Source: Glossina fuscipes (lineage: Eukaryota > Arthropoda > Insecta > Diptera > Glossinidae). From it: 64,000 nucleotides of DNA. Of this stretch, positions 41,991 through 54,473 are shown piece by piece. The notes beneath the pieces are model-generated. The model made no database searches. It saw only the letters and a program-made list of their open reading frames with translations, and had not been told where the DNA came from. Made by a program: the position numbers and the translations under genes. The stretch is taken from the NCBI RefSeq assembly GCF_014805625.2, contig NW_023998441.1, positions 311,957 through 375,956 of the forward strand, written 5' to 3'. Positions within the stretch are counted from its first letter, which is position 1. Every line of letters starts with the position of its first letter.

Positions 41991-44530
41991 ATTTATTTAT
42001 TTATTTATTTATACTTGAAATTCAACTAAAGAAAATTACAGTTGAATTCAAGACATGTGAATTGAAAATCTTATACTAATAGTTTTAAAACTAGTTTATA
42101 ATAAACAGAAAGAAACAAAGAAGAATAATAATAAGCAAGTAAGTTCAAAAATAAATTAAAAAATGAAAAATAATAATTCATGTATAAATAAACAAAAGGA
42201 TAGGAAAAAAAGAGAAAAAACCATGTACACAGCTAGCACAGAAGTACGCTCGCAACAAGAACATATTCTGGTTGCAGGTGAACCCCTAAACCATTACAAA
42301 CTTGCATAAACATGGCAACCAACACGTTAACAACAGAATATTATTTTAAATAAAAAACGAGGTATTAAGAATGAAATGTTAGTTGAAGTACGACATAGGT
42401 AAATCAGGCGTATGAAGCAAAGTTGCTTCAATAGACTTTAAAGTGTCCGATAACGGGAATAAGTGATAAACATCATTTAGGCTTCTGCAAACAACTCTGA
42501 GGAGGTTAGACAAAATAGTTAATTAGAATATATATCGCAGAAGCCAATACAATAAAAATGCGAAAAGATTCATCGCCAAGAACACTGTCTAACAAATCAC
42601 TAAAGTATTAAAAACAAGACGAGAATGCATCTTAAATGGTTTTGAGTCAAGAGATATTTATATGGACGGAGTCAGAAATCCAAGTGCAGTCAATTATTAT
42701 GACAAGTTATTATCGCAGCCGAAATTTCATGATAAATTTTTAAGTAATAAATTTTTGTGCCATTTAATAACTTGCTTTTATAAGAACGGTCATTTTTATA
42801 TATATATTCTCTTTTTTAATCTCACCGGTCGTTAAGAGATTTTCTTCTATACGTGCAACAGAATCGTGGTCAGAAAAAAGTGGCTGCAGACAGTATACTA
42901 AGTTTTATTAAAATATCTGAAAATAGAGAGAGGGGTATAAAAAGATTAAGAACTATTTTCTTTCTTGAAGGGAAGGAGTAATACGGTTGCTTAAGATATT
43001 TGAGAGCTCTCCGTAAGTAATGTTCATCAGACATGCGTAAAGTGATGCCCATTAAAAATTATTAATTTTTCATTATCTTATCATGTTTGCGATAAAATGT
43101 TTGCGCACCAATACAATTAAATCCAAAAGAAATTTTGAAATATTTTGATCATAATTTATTCAAGTGCGCCGTTTCTGGATTGTATGTTGATCATAATTTA
43201 TGCAGGTGCTCCGTTTCAGGATTGTATTTTGACCATAATTTATGCAAGCATGCCTTTTGACGTGTTGCATCAAATGAGAATGGTAAGCGGATGAAAAAGT
43301 CTAATATTAAAATATATTCGTCATCGTAGACTAAATGTACAATAATTTTTGTGATTCCTCTTATAGAGTAATAAATTACACTTTAAATATTCTATATGTA
43401 CACATTCATTAGTCGCGCTTAAAGTGTTGAGCCGGACCCCTTTCTTAGAATTCTTAAAATTATGAATGAATATGAAATTAAGACAAAGAGTTTAGTTTGA
43501 TTTGCAAAAAAAAAGGCATTAAGAATATTGTAAAACTTTTATCAAATTCTATGTTCTGCAGAAATTTGAGAATTAACTCAAAGTAAAAGGTAGGTCGATA
43601 TCATTGCTTAATACTTTACGAAGAAGAATCAAGTTGGTCCCAACTTTCTTCTTATCACTCGTCTCAGATTAAATTATAATATCAGCCAAATCGACTAAGG
43701 TTTTCCTCCACAATTAGCAAAAAAACATGATATTTTCCTTTTTCAACAAATTATATAGTGATATCTTTTGAGCGTGAAAGTTAATTCCAAGATTTCTCTT
43801 TCCACATCAATTTAAAAAATGTGGTTGCATTTAATATTTATTTTTTTAATACAAGCGCTTCAATGTCACTATTACGCTCTTTTTTTGTACCTACTGTAGA
43901 GAGCTGTATTATCAACGATTTGTAAAGCGTTGAAAAGCCTTCCGGACATCTTTTACGATGTATACAAATGAACGGATGTTTGCTTAAGTTTTGCAATCAA
44001 ATATAAGCGGAATCAGCAATGAGCATGTCTCACAAGTAATTTTTTTTCTCTCGCTTTTAAATCTTAAATACCATTCCCATTGGCCGCTGAACTGTTAATA
44101 ACTACGCGCAGTAATTTTAAGAAAAGGAAGTCAAATTTCTTTAAAGCTTGTGACTCTTTGGAATGCCATAAGTCGGAGATTAGATAAGGACTTAAAAATA
44201 AACTGAGAAAAAAAAGCAAAAACAAACTGCGGTAAATTCTTTGTTACAAACAGCTATCTCTAAAAACGACAGCTTGAGTAATACTCTTAAAAACTTGACA
44301 AAGGTGCGTATTGTTTAATGTACCGTGTAAGACGAAATGACATCTGCATCTGTATGTATTGCATACAGCACAAACCAGTCTAGATTTTTGATCGGAGCAT
44401 AAGTAGTTCTTACGAAAACGTCACACCATCTTGAAGATCCAAATTACAAATTTTTCTCAATTTTCAAAATATTTTTTCACATTTGCGCTAACACTTAATA
44501 CGTAACAACGTGAAGGGTTCATGTAGTAGT
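41991..44530. repeat. AT-rich sequence with a tetranucleotide and a 57-base tandem repeat
   Basis: An ATTT/TTTA run lies at 41987-42011. At about 43140-43260 a unit of roughly 57 bases built on TTTTGATCATAATTTATxCA and GTGC(G/T)CCGTTTC(T/A)GGATTGTAT occurs three times. No gene is recognised; the 3' end of the transporter gene begins at 44531. Confidence 0.6.
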
Positions 44531-47500
44531 TCACTTGCGTTTCATGATGGGCAGAACTAACTTTAAAACCCCAGAGATGATGATGCAAATGCCAGCAAAT
44601 ACGAATGGTATAGTATAACTGCTAGTCATTTGTAACATGACGCCAGCGGCAGTTGTGCCTAAACATACGCCTAAACCCATAGCCAAAGCAGTTAAACCGA
44701 AGGCATTTGTTAGTTTTTCCAATCCAACTGTACGGACGTAGATAATGGCACGCAATGTGGAATAACAAGCTGTCGTAAATGAAAAAGTACAAAAACATAA
44801 ATCTATAAACATTAAATTGTACAATGATTGAAGAACTTCTGCTATCCAGAAATTAGATTTAAGAATTATGTACTACTTTTATTAGGATAATATAGAAATG
44901 TTAAACCTTAATAGAGATTTCAATGCTAGCTATTGCGGTTGTGAGATTTTTACAGAGAACTAACCACGGACGGAACGCACGAATAAATATATCTATATAA
45001 CGGCATTAAAACGATGTCTTGATTAATAACTGTATATATCAACACAAATGCCGTCAGCCAACTGTTGCAACTAATACACATTTGTTCGGATAAAACTAAC
45101 CTGGAGCGATACCGTAGCACGTAGCGTAGACAAATTGAAACCAAACTATATTCATGCCATAGAAAGCACTCACAAGTACGGCAACACCACCAAAGGCCAT
45201 TCCACCGCCGCAGATAACTGTGGTATATTTCTGGAATTTGAAAGCTACACATCCGGATAATATGCGGAAGACAAAATTCGATAAACCTATAGTCGGAGTA
45301 ATTAAGCGTGCATATTCCAAATCGATTCGCGCTCGTGCTATAAAAATAAATCGAAATTAAAAAGTAGTGGAGAAAAACGCACGTCTGTCTAAGACCGAAT
45401 TTCAAATACTCTTCACCAAAATTCAAATCTAATTTCTAGCTACATAACTCGAAAATTTACTAAATCAACATTGCATACATCAAAGTTGATTTTACGCAAA
45501 AAATTGGTGGTAAGTATAAGAAGAAGAAAATAATGAAATAAATTACCCGTCGAATAAACAAAAGGTATATTAAAACCCATCGGAAAGAGGAAAGCTGAAG
45601 CTAGCAATAAATTGAATTGCTTCATTTGCAAGAGACGAAAGTCAAATAATAAACTGAAAGCCTTCTTTATTTTGGGATTTAACCAATTCCTCGGTGATAA
45701 AAAGGCAAGCAAGGGAAACTTATGGAGTGTTTTCAATTGTGCGTACGTGCGCCTCTTATCTCCGTAACGAGAGGCGCGATCGAGGTAAATAGTTGACAAC
45801 GTATTTACAATAGAACGTGCCTAGAAAGTGTTGTACTTAATCAATGAGAAGAAGTTGTTTAACGTTAAGAAGTTTCAATTAGTTAACCGTTTTGCGTGTT
45901 GTTTCCAAAGTTACGTAAATGCTTTTCCTTTCCCTCAAAATGCTCATTTTACGACTGACCGATCTCTCAAGTCCAACACATTCGACAGTTCCCGTATAAA
46001 AAATGTCTTTTCTTTCTAATGGGTCCGGTTTAAGAACCAAGCCTTTTGGGAGTTGTGTTTCTTGTTTTTTCTTTCTCAAATATCCAGATAGAAAGGGGCA
46101 ACATTTTGTAAAAATAGTGTCCTTTCTTTTGGAAGATACTGGTTGATATGTCTCTGAAAAAATAGAATGGTTTCACTTTAAAATATTGCTTTTTCTTAAT
46201 TTAGGAAATAATTTACAATTACCCAACATTTCTTCGAAATCCTGATCAATTGTAACAATGTGACTCTCCTTTCTGTATGTTATAGTTGAAAATAGTTCAA
46301 GTTCATCGTCCAGTGACTCGCTCGAATCCGACTCTGGGAAATAAGGCTTAGAATATTGATTGGTATTTGAATATTTTATAACAAACATTCCTCCAAAAAA
46401 TCTGAAGCCTTCTACGCTTTAATGGCCATTGCTTTTCTAAAGGTGTGCAAACTCACACGGTCGTATAAATTTAAACAGTGCGAATTCTAAGGCGTAACTA
46501 AAGTTAATTTTCAACTTACATCTCTAACTACACCTATTCGAGAAGGGGTGACTTCAACGTAGGTGATGCCTAGTATAAACACTGCGACCAAGAAACATGT
46601 GTGTACGCGAATAGTATTTCGCCAACCTATTTCAGGCAGAAGAATGCTATTTAAATAAGCGAATAAAGCAACGCCCGCCCCAGCTCCAGAACAAGCGATT
46701 CCATTGGCAATCGGCCGATATTTTTCAAAATAATAACCGACAATTAACTGACTAGAAACCCAAATCATACTTAAACTGGTACCACCTAAATAACAAATAA
46801 TTGAAAAAAATGGTACATATATCACGAAATTAGACATAGCTACGTGCCTATCACACTGTAAAATGTAATCATCATAATATTATTACGACTGAAACTTGAT
46901 ATAGATAGAACAGTGATCGACGTTAAGCAACCCATCAAAGCTACTAAACGGAATCCATACTTATTGACAAAGGCACTAGATACGGCGCCAGCCAGAAAAT
47001 AAAAACCTTTTTAAAATTGAAAAGAAAATGAGAATTAATCATTACATATACTTAAAAGCCTTACCAACTTGCAACGATATTATGAGTATCACTTTAGATC
47101 CGGTTTCATCAAAATCGTCAGCTATGTAGGGCAACATAATGCCTCCAGCAAATATAATACCGTCCACAACCACTTGGCTTAGAAATGACACAAACATAAT
47201 AAGCCATCCATAGCCACCATCAGGTGGTATTACTAGATAAATCTTTCATAATGGTAATAATAATATAATGAAAGTTTAAATTAAAATGAGCAGGTGACCC
47301 TTTCGCAGATGCAGCAATATCGTAAAACTTACGAAAGCATGGCCACTTTTTAAAGAATCTAAATTCCTGCTCAATTGCGTTTTTCTATTTTCGCCGTCAT
47401 CGGATTGAGTTGAAGTTTCTGAAACGAATTTTATTATATTAAATCTTCTATCACATTTTCCTAGTCGATACCTCGTGCTCTTTCTGACCTTTCTTTAACA

Positions 47501-47703
47501 GTCAGATTGAATAATGCTGGCGCTGATTCGGAAATACGTACGTTCGTCGAAATCACTGATGGAGTGGTACTCGTTGGTGTTTGTACGTCTGTCTCTTCAT
47601 CAGAAGAATCATCATCGAAAATTAATAACTTGGGTTTGGATAGCTTTATGAAATAATGTTCATCACTTCCACCAAAATTCGAACATGGTAAAATGATTTT
47701 CAT
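44531..47703 (-). CDS. Monocarboxylate-transporter-like (MFS, SLC16 type) gene, about ten exons
   Basis: The MFS permease family moves small carboxylates across the plasma membrane. Minus-strand exons as I read them: 47703-47472, 47418-47333, 47232-47065, 47006-46848, 46785-46521, a possible loop exon about 46388-46180, 46153-45888, 45820-45547, 45337-45101, 44841-44531. The N-terminus is acidic (DDDSSDEETD). Exon 3 opens with the SLC16 signature DGGYGWLIMFVSFL; GYYFEKYRPIANGIACSG marks the helix 4 region. A long charged loop (LPKGLVLKPDPLERKDIFY) precedes helix 7, and the last exon has YVRTVGLEKLTNAFG. Most junctions are GT-AG and in phase, with introns from 54 to about 260 bases. Exceptions: a GC donor at 46847, and the exon 2/3 and loop-exon joins, where I cannot carry the frame. 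It could be a working gene or a recently damaged one. I do not assign a symbol. Confidence 0.82.
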
Positions 47704-49549
47704 GTACATATTTGTTTACATTAAACATATATACTCACAGTGCTGACATTTATATGAAAGATTTTGCAAATTTGTTTTCTTTTAGTAATATTTTCTTAGA
47801 AATTTCAGCACAGAAGTAATTTATTTCTATATAAGTTTTAACAATTCTACTAAATTATTAATAAGAAATCAAACAAATATCAAAAAGTGAAGTGTTGCCG
47901 TCTGTGATCCGTCAACTTGTCTAAATTTTGAATATTTAAAAGTGCACAAACTTATTCCGGAATATTCAATCACGCCTAATCCCAGGCCACCATTACCGCA
48001 TCAATGTTATGGCTTATTTAGACACGATAAAGCATTTTATTTCTAAAGAAAATATCTGTTTTGAAAATTTTAAAATGAATTTAAGTAAAATGAAGAGACT
48101 GACAATAAAAATGTGAAATAAGAGTCATTAATTTAAAACAAAAAACAAATTGTGCTTTTGCAATTCAAATCAAAAATTTCTTAAGCAAATCGTATATATT
48201 ATCAATCCACCTCATTTCTATGCATTCGTCCGTCGTCTGAACCATTTACGAGAAGGGAATAAAGTTAATCTAGGTGCGCCCGCTGGAGTGAGCTAACAAT
48301 AAGACGCACAAACTTTATTTTTGGGATTGAAGACAATATGCGTTTTAAAGTTTTTTGACGTTTTGTCAGCGCACCAGAAGTAGTGCTGGGAGGTAATCAT
48401 GCAAACAGGCGATTATCACGCGATTTTTTTTTAGGACACAATTGATTATCGCCAAGAGGCTATTCAGTCCCCATCGTCTTCAGCTTTCCAAAACTTCTCC
48501 TCAAATTTTCCATTACAATGAATTAATAAATGAAAGAAACGTGAACAATGAAAGCCAAATTGACGCTTATTTACTTTGTGTCAACCTATATATGGTAAAG
48601 AAAACAAGCATGCAAAATGTAATGAATAGAAAATTATATAGAATTTGTGTTAGGCTTTATATAACTTAATTTAGCTCGATATTAAAAAAAAAATTTACCT
48701 ACTTTTATCAATTTTTTTTTCTTTATCTTAATAGTTCAAGCACGTAGTTTGAGACACATTTCATTTTTTTTAAATTTTTGAATTAAAATTTATTTTTTTA
48801 ACAGCCGTTTATTTACAAACGTAACTCTATGAGAGATTTGGAGAGATTTATCGTAACTTTGCTTGGTTTATATAAACTACTAATGTAACTTTTTTTCTCA
48901 GTGATAGCAACTTTATTGTCGCAAAATTTGACGTAACTGAAAATCCAAATTTGGGGATAACCGCCAGCCAATTTGCCCACATATAAACAGAATACAAAAC
49001 AAGATCCAAAAAAGAAACTGTTTTACATCTGAGCCAAAACGAAATGTGTTGAGTAATTAAGTTTCAAATTTTAGAACGACAAAGTTCATTCAAAAACACT
49101 TTGGTCAGGTCGTATATAAACATTGAAGTTGCACAAATTTTCGTTAATTTAGAGATGTAAGCTATATCTCATTGGCTTAGTTCATATTTACCCCATATCC
49201 AAAAATGTTTAATTAACGGCCACTATATGAAAACAGGATTAAAGTGTTCTCAGTGTCGCAGTTAAACTTTTGTCACCGATTAGAAAATCTACACCATTTG
49301 TAGTTATTAATTTAAGGACATTTTTATACAGGGCGCTGTAGGGGAAATGGTCGAAATGGCAATCCCATCCAAACCATTTGCAATAGCGTCCATCCTTAGG
49401 ACAAAACATATCCGTGTACCATCAAAATATGAGCTGTAGGTAGAACCCAAGAGAACAAGACGGATAGATCAGCAGACATTCACCCTCTAAGTCGTTCGGT
49501 ATAATAAAAGGTGGTTCTTTCGTAAGCTCTTCGGGCTGTTACGTAAACC
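47704..49549. other. Upstream flank of the transporter, otherwise unassigned
   Basis: The 5' flank is AT-rich with no clear core promoter that I can defend. A 75-codon plus frame (48442-48669) is unrecognised. A GC-richer patch at 48255-48400 contains GGTGCGCCCGCTGGAGTGAG and may be an old repeat. Confidence 0.35.
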
Positions 49550-49655
49550 CGCATAAACTTGCTGCTCATAAATATATTATACAGGTCTTCTTCTTGCTGC
49601 TCATATTTTGTACAGGTCTTCTTGCTGCTCATAAATATATTGTACCGATGTTGTG
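49550..49655 (+). repeat. Small tandem repeat built on CTTGCTGCTCAT
   Basis: The word CTTGCTGCTCATAxATxTxTTxTACAGGTCTTC occurs three times (from 49557, 49592 and 49619), with one unit shortened. It keeps a minus-strand frame open. No function apparent. Confidence 0.75.
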
Positions 49656-51959
49656 GAATGTAAAGTTGTTGATGGAGTATTACACACGCACCGCTTAGTA
49701 CAATCAAAATCGTATTTTCCGAAATGGACCCATCAACTCTGGCTCTGCGAAAATTTGTTTTGCTAGCGAGCGTTCTACACAAGATCTAAACAAACGACAA
49801 ATGATGCTGAAACCTACTAATTTAACACATTGTCGGCACATATCTGCGGATGAAGTGCTATATTATAAACTTCACCCCACAAATTCGGGGAAAACTCTCT
49901 TAAAGCAAGAGGCTTCAATAAGTGTACGTGGTCTTACCCTATCTCATTATATGGAGGACTTGTTAACATCTGCAACCAGTAAAAACGCTGGCAAAGGTCG
50001 TCAGGGGCTGGGTGATAGGACGAATTAAATTAGACGTGATTGACATTTTTTAAATTGCTCTGAAACAAAACACCTCATGAACTCCATCGCAGAAGAACGG
50101 GTGCGAATTTATTGTATGTTGTCGTTGACCGGCATGCCAGAAATAAACTTTTCATTGTATACTTTTTTTGAACCTTTGCAATTCCAATTTGAGGAACGTC
50201 TAAATCTACGTAAAATGCATAATTGAGATCCGATACAAGTGCAAGAAACTCGACTTAACTTACAAAACAATACAGACCAGGAGACAACGTAGAATTTTCA
50301 GTTACCCTTAAAATGCTGTCGCAAACTAGTGCAGTGATTTTGTAAAAGTAAAAAATCGGGAATGCTTAAATATTTAGAAATAATACACTAAATATAAAGG
50401 AGTGAATTGAATCCACTGCAATATTAGATATAATTATAAAAGTTTTACAAAATTGAGGAATAATAACATAAAAAAACTATAAATAATTTACAATATTTTT
50501 AAATAGAAAATGAGGAGCGAATTTATCTAACCGAATTCAAAAAAATGCCTAAAGGAGTTGTCTATTCATCATATTGTGAAATACAATCAACGTAGAGTCT
50601 GGTTCAAGAACAGATACTCAATTAACGATAGTTTATATCGCGGGTTTTTAGGCAATTTGCGGAGCAGGGTTTTGGTTTAAGGCCGTGTCATTTCGTTCGA
50701 CGACAGCGAATTCAAATTTCTCCAAGCGTTACATGCGTGAGTATTAAGTAGGCACTTAATTTCGAAGAAGCACTTCCCGTTGGTTGAGCTTTATCACATG
50801 TGTGGTATTTTTTTTCTGTTGAGTCCCTACATAGTTAGCAATTCAGAACTTATAGAATTTATAAAAATTGTCAATTTTTTTACGAAATTATTTAAGGCTA
50901 ATCCTCGTCTCATTCATAACAGAGTTAAAGTTATTGTTCGAAAAATTGCAATTCCTGTGGCCAGAATTAGATCTCGAACTTATAAAAAATTATTCTATAA
51001 GGCCAAAACTCTGAAATAATAATATTCAACAAAATCTATGCACGTCGAAGCAAATTTAACTTTCATCGACCTTCAATATCGCATGCAATGTATTGTACAC
51101 ATACATAGTACAACTAAAATACATTTGTCAAAGTATATCAACGTGAAGGGTGGTGGGGAGGGAATGAAATCTGCAATTTTTTATCTGCAATCTTTTTCTC
51201 AATTTTACATTTTTTTACTTTTACTATATTATATGAAATTACTTTCGAAAATCCTGAAATTTTATATTCTTTATATAATTGTTTGTAAAATGCCTCTTAT
51301 TTTTATCAAGAAATTGTTTGTATATTTGTTACTTATATTATGATTTCAGCCATATTATTGTAATTCATATATAAAATTAATATAAAAAAATTAATATAAT
51401 AAATTTTTTTTGGATCCCAATCCATATAAGGGTTTAACAAAAAAAATGAAAATAACCAGCTAGGACGAGTTTAAGAAAACGTTCATTGCCGCTGATCCTT
51501 TTGGTGATTCCCTTTTATATTTCGTCCAATTTTTTTGATGTTCGCGAGTTCGCTGCTGTAGAATAAGGATGAGTTGTTGCCACGCCGCATTAGCTATTTA
51601 CTTCACAGGACTTGTATACTAGAATATTCTTCTTAGAATATTATCACTGAAATTTATTGAAGCAATTGGTGAACATAAAGTTTAGAAATATCAATAGGTT
51701 GCTGTTCGAAATTTAGAAGTATTTCGTTCTTAATTGTTTTTTTATCCCTTGTATAATTTGCGTAAAAAGTTTAATTGAATTTAATTTACGTCTAGTTTTA
51801 ACCGCGTGTTTTAACTCGACTTGTAAACAAAAATGCATTTAAATCGAATTGATTCGGGAAAGAATAAGGAAAAAACAAAGTGAAAATACTTTAACGCAAA
51901 CAGGGAATTTTAAAGGATTAACGAAAGATGGAAATTCCATGCAAACTGCAAAATAATAT
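49656..51959. other. Unassigned; three plus-strand frames of unclear status
   Basis: Frames at 49801-50028 (MMLKPTNLTHCRHISADEVL), 50780-51019 (basic, ending RTYKKLFYKAK) and 51038-51343 (hydrophobic, AT-driven) match nothing I know. The first has a balanced composition and may be a decayed element or host exon. Region 50380-50520 is strongly AT-rich. Confidence 0.3.
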
Positions 51960-51969
51960 TGACATTTTC

Positions 51970-52140
51970 AATTGTTACATTGCGCTACAGTAGTAGAACG
52001 TTTTTTAATATTTTTGCCCATAATATTGGCTTCATTGTCTGCTATCAATGTGCCGTTTTGTGTAGCTACTTATGGTGAGTTTATGTCATTACTTATCGAT
52101 CGTACCGTTGCCATTGGCACACCTTCGACAACATTCTTCT
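51970..52140 (+). pseudogene. ABCB (P-glycoprotein-type) transporter exon fragment
   Basis: After a candidate acceptor (GCGCTACAG near 51990) the plus strand reads VERFLIFLPIILASLSAIN, then PFCVATYGEFMSLLIDRT and VAIGTPSTTFFLP. This matches the first transmembrane helix and following loop of insect multidrug-resistance ABCB proteins (the YGEFxSLLxDRT phrase). Similarity ends abruptly at 52142, where a TA-rich run begins. No other exon is visible, so it is a single-exon scrap. The subfamily call rests on memory of the family wording. Confidence 0.5.
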
Positions 52141-52339
52141 TACCAATATATGTATATGTATATATAAAAAAAGAGGAAAGGGAGGGAAGAAAGAGAGAAG
52201 AGAAGATGTGGGTATAGCTGAGCTAGTCAGGCAGCGAAAAGCACAAGCCAGCTCCTACTTACGATATTCAGGTAATCGGTAAAGGTTTAAGAATGCTATG
52301 AGGAAAGTTTTCGGATGTACAATAGAAAACGTGATTAAC

Positions 52340-53861
52340 TAATTGAATTATCTCGGAACATTAGGATCATTTCCGAGCTCTCTATGGCAAAATTGAAGTG
52401 ATTTTGATATCCGATGACGATTCACAGGACTTCCACACAGGTCTTTTGGCGATTTTCTGTATCTAGAAGAATTTGTTTTTAGGATATGTAAACTCCCACA
52501 ACCATAGCAAAATATACGCCTATCTGCTAGGAAGTCTTTGGAACAACGATTATTTTTTGAGCAGTTCCAACAAGCCATGGTTTTAATTTCATCGACAGTA
52601 TCATCATCAAATTAATCCTCTTCGACTGCGAACTTTGAATATACTGATTTACTATTTATGATCTACTATTTATGTAACTCTTCATCCAAAAGCTCATCAC
52701 TCAATACAAATGCTCTTAAACGCACTAGAGATGTAACTTTAAAAGGCAAGAGCTCTTTACGAATTTTCGGGCGTAAATTCGCTTTCCGAATTTCTAAAAC
52801 TTCCATCTCAGGTATAGGAATTTCAAGTCGATCGGTTAATTGCAAGATCGCATCATCATATACGTCAAACTTTTCCACTGACTTCTGCTTTCTACCACGA
52901 ATCATATCGCTTAAATCCAGATCCCAATGTCGGCCCCAAAACTGAATTCTGAGATCACGGCAAATGGATGCCCATTCAACTGTCTGAACTTTACTATGGT
53001 ATCTGCAATAGTAATCTAAAGTTTTTTCTAAAAACAATAAGTAAAAATGACGATATAAAGGTTCGAAATTTCCGCGTAGGTTCTGCGTAGTTAAAACTTG
53101 AGTTGGACGCAGAAAATTACCAACTGTCAAACTTTCATTTTCGAGGCCACTAAACTTTAAATGCTAATTGGAAATATTATTATTATTATTATTATTATAA
53201 ATTTAGCCAGAGAATAAATTCTAAGACTAAAGTGAAATAATTGGTAATAAGATTTGACACTTTATCTGGAATCAAATCGTGATGTGAATGATTAACAGTT
53301 AGTCTTGAGTGTATCGGAATTGATATAGAAGAAATAGCGAAACTATCTGTATCAGAAGCAGTTTGAGCGGTATTTAAATTCAAGAAGCCTAATTCCGATC
53401 TAAGCATGTCGGTAATGATCGATTGAAATTGATATATAATTGCCAAGCAATTGTGATGGTGTGGTCTGTGTATTCGTTTTAGATTGCTCATTTGACTAGG
53501 ATGTTTGTTTTAAGATATCAAGCGGGTGATCTATGTTGCTGTGAATTTCATTATTTTCTGTTGCAGTGATACCTTTACGAAAGATGAATGTAGGAGCCAA
53601 TTGATAAGACGTTTCTTTTGAGTCTTCGAACGGCAATTCGATCAGATTGTGCGGCTTCAAGTAGTTAGATTTGCAAGGTTTTTTGCAAGTTAGTTTGAAG
53701 CGAGTTTCAGTCAAATGTTAACACGTTTCTTATGAACTACATGATTACACAGAGTAACAGAGTGTCAAGAATTTGAAATTTTTATGGCATGAAATACAGT
53801 GTGTCAAACTGCTATTGACCAATTCTGGCTGAATAACACTGTCTATGGATCCTGTCGCCAT
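52340..53861 (-). pseudogene. Gag of the right LTR element
   Basis: The Met at 53861 starts MATGSIDSVIQPELVNSSL, as in the left copy. Stops near 53745 interrupt the N-terminal part; polar sequence runs to about 53240. After an I-like tail insertion the capsid follows, with NWHLKFSGLENE near 53150. It continues as a 155-codon open stretch (53130-52666) with LEKTLDYYCRYHSKV, RIQFWGRHWDLDLSDMIRGR and NLRPKIRKELLPF. A zinc-binding tail MACWNCSKNNRCSKDF with CYGCGSLH (52578-52480) corresponds to knuckles, though the second is irregular. The protein family is arthropod Ty3/gypsy gag. Pol is missing; similarity stops near 52340. Confidence 0.82.
53165..53235 (-). mobile_element. I-like 3' tail inside gag, second subfamily
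   Basis: Reading leftward: CTTTAGTCTTAGAATTTATTCTCTGGCTAAATTTA, then the (TAA)n run at 53176-53200. The TCTCTG-plus-A/T word before the run links it to the tail at 14826 rather than to the complete element. The insert is only about 70 bases long. Gag sequence continues on both sides, so it landed after the LTR element. Confidence 0.75.
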
Positions 53862-54473
53862 AGTTGTTATTTACAATTGAATTGAACTGAAATAACTTTG
53901 AAATTAATTAATTCGAATTAAAATTATGGATCACAAACGAAGGTAAGTGAATCAACTGAGATACAATATATATATAGTAATATATGTGTTACTGAACTGA
54001 CAATACAGTATAACATATTGATTTATATAGTGTATGGATATTATATGTCTATGGCATAAAGATATAAAAAAATCAAAAAAAAAAAAAAAAAATGAAACAA
54101 AAATTTAATGTACTACTAAATATAAAAAAAAAATTTCATCAGAACGAGTCGACTTGTGTTCAGTGTAGTGCGTGTTTTCTATTCGTCTGCGTTTTTTCAA
54201 TTGTTTCGGTGTTTTCGGTGTTTTTGTGTATTTAACTTCTGTCTTTTCGGTGTTATTGCTAAAACTGGTTAACGCGGATATCGCGTATGTGCTTTTGTTT
54301 CGTCTATATATAATAAAAAATAGAAAACAAAAAAACAAAATAAAAAAAAAAAAAAAATTGAAAACATTTGACACTTTTCTTTAGTAGTCCCCAACCTTCT
54401 TGCACAGTTCCCAAACCTTTTCAAGTGAGTGGTTATTTCAAAAATAATAATAAATAGACAACAATAAGGCATA

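Noticed and set aside
54172..54384. 70-codon frame in the I-like leader and overlapping minus frames
   Set aside because: Low-complexity translations of a T/A-rich untranslated leader.
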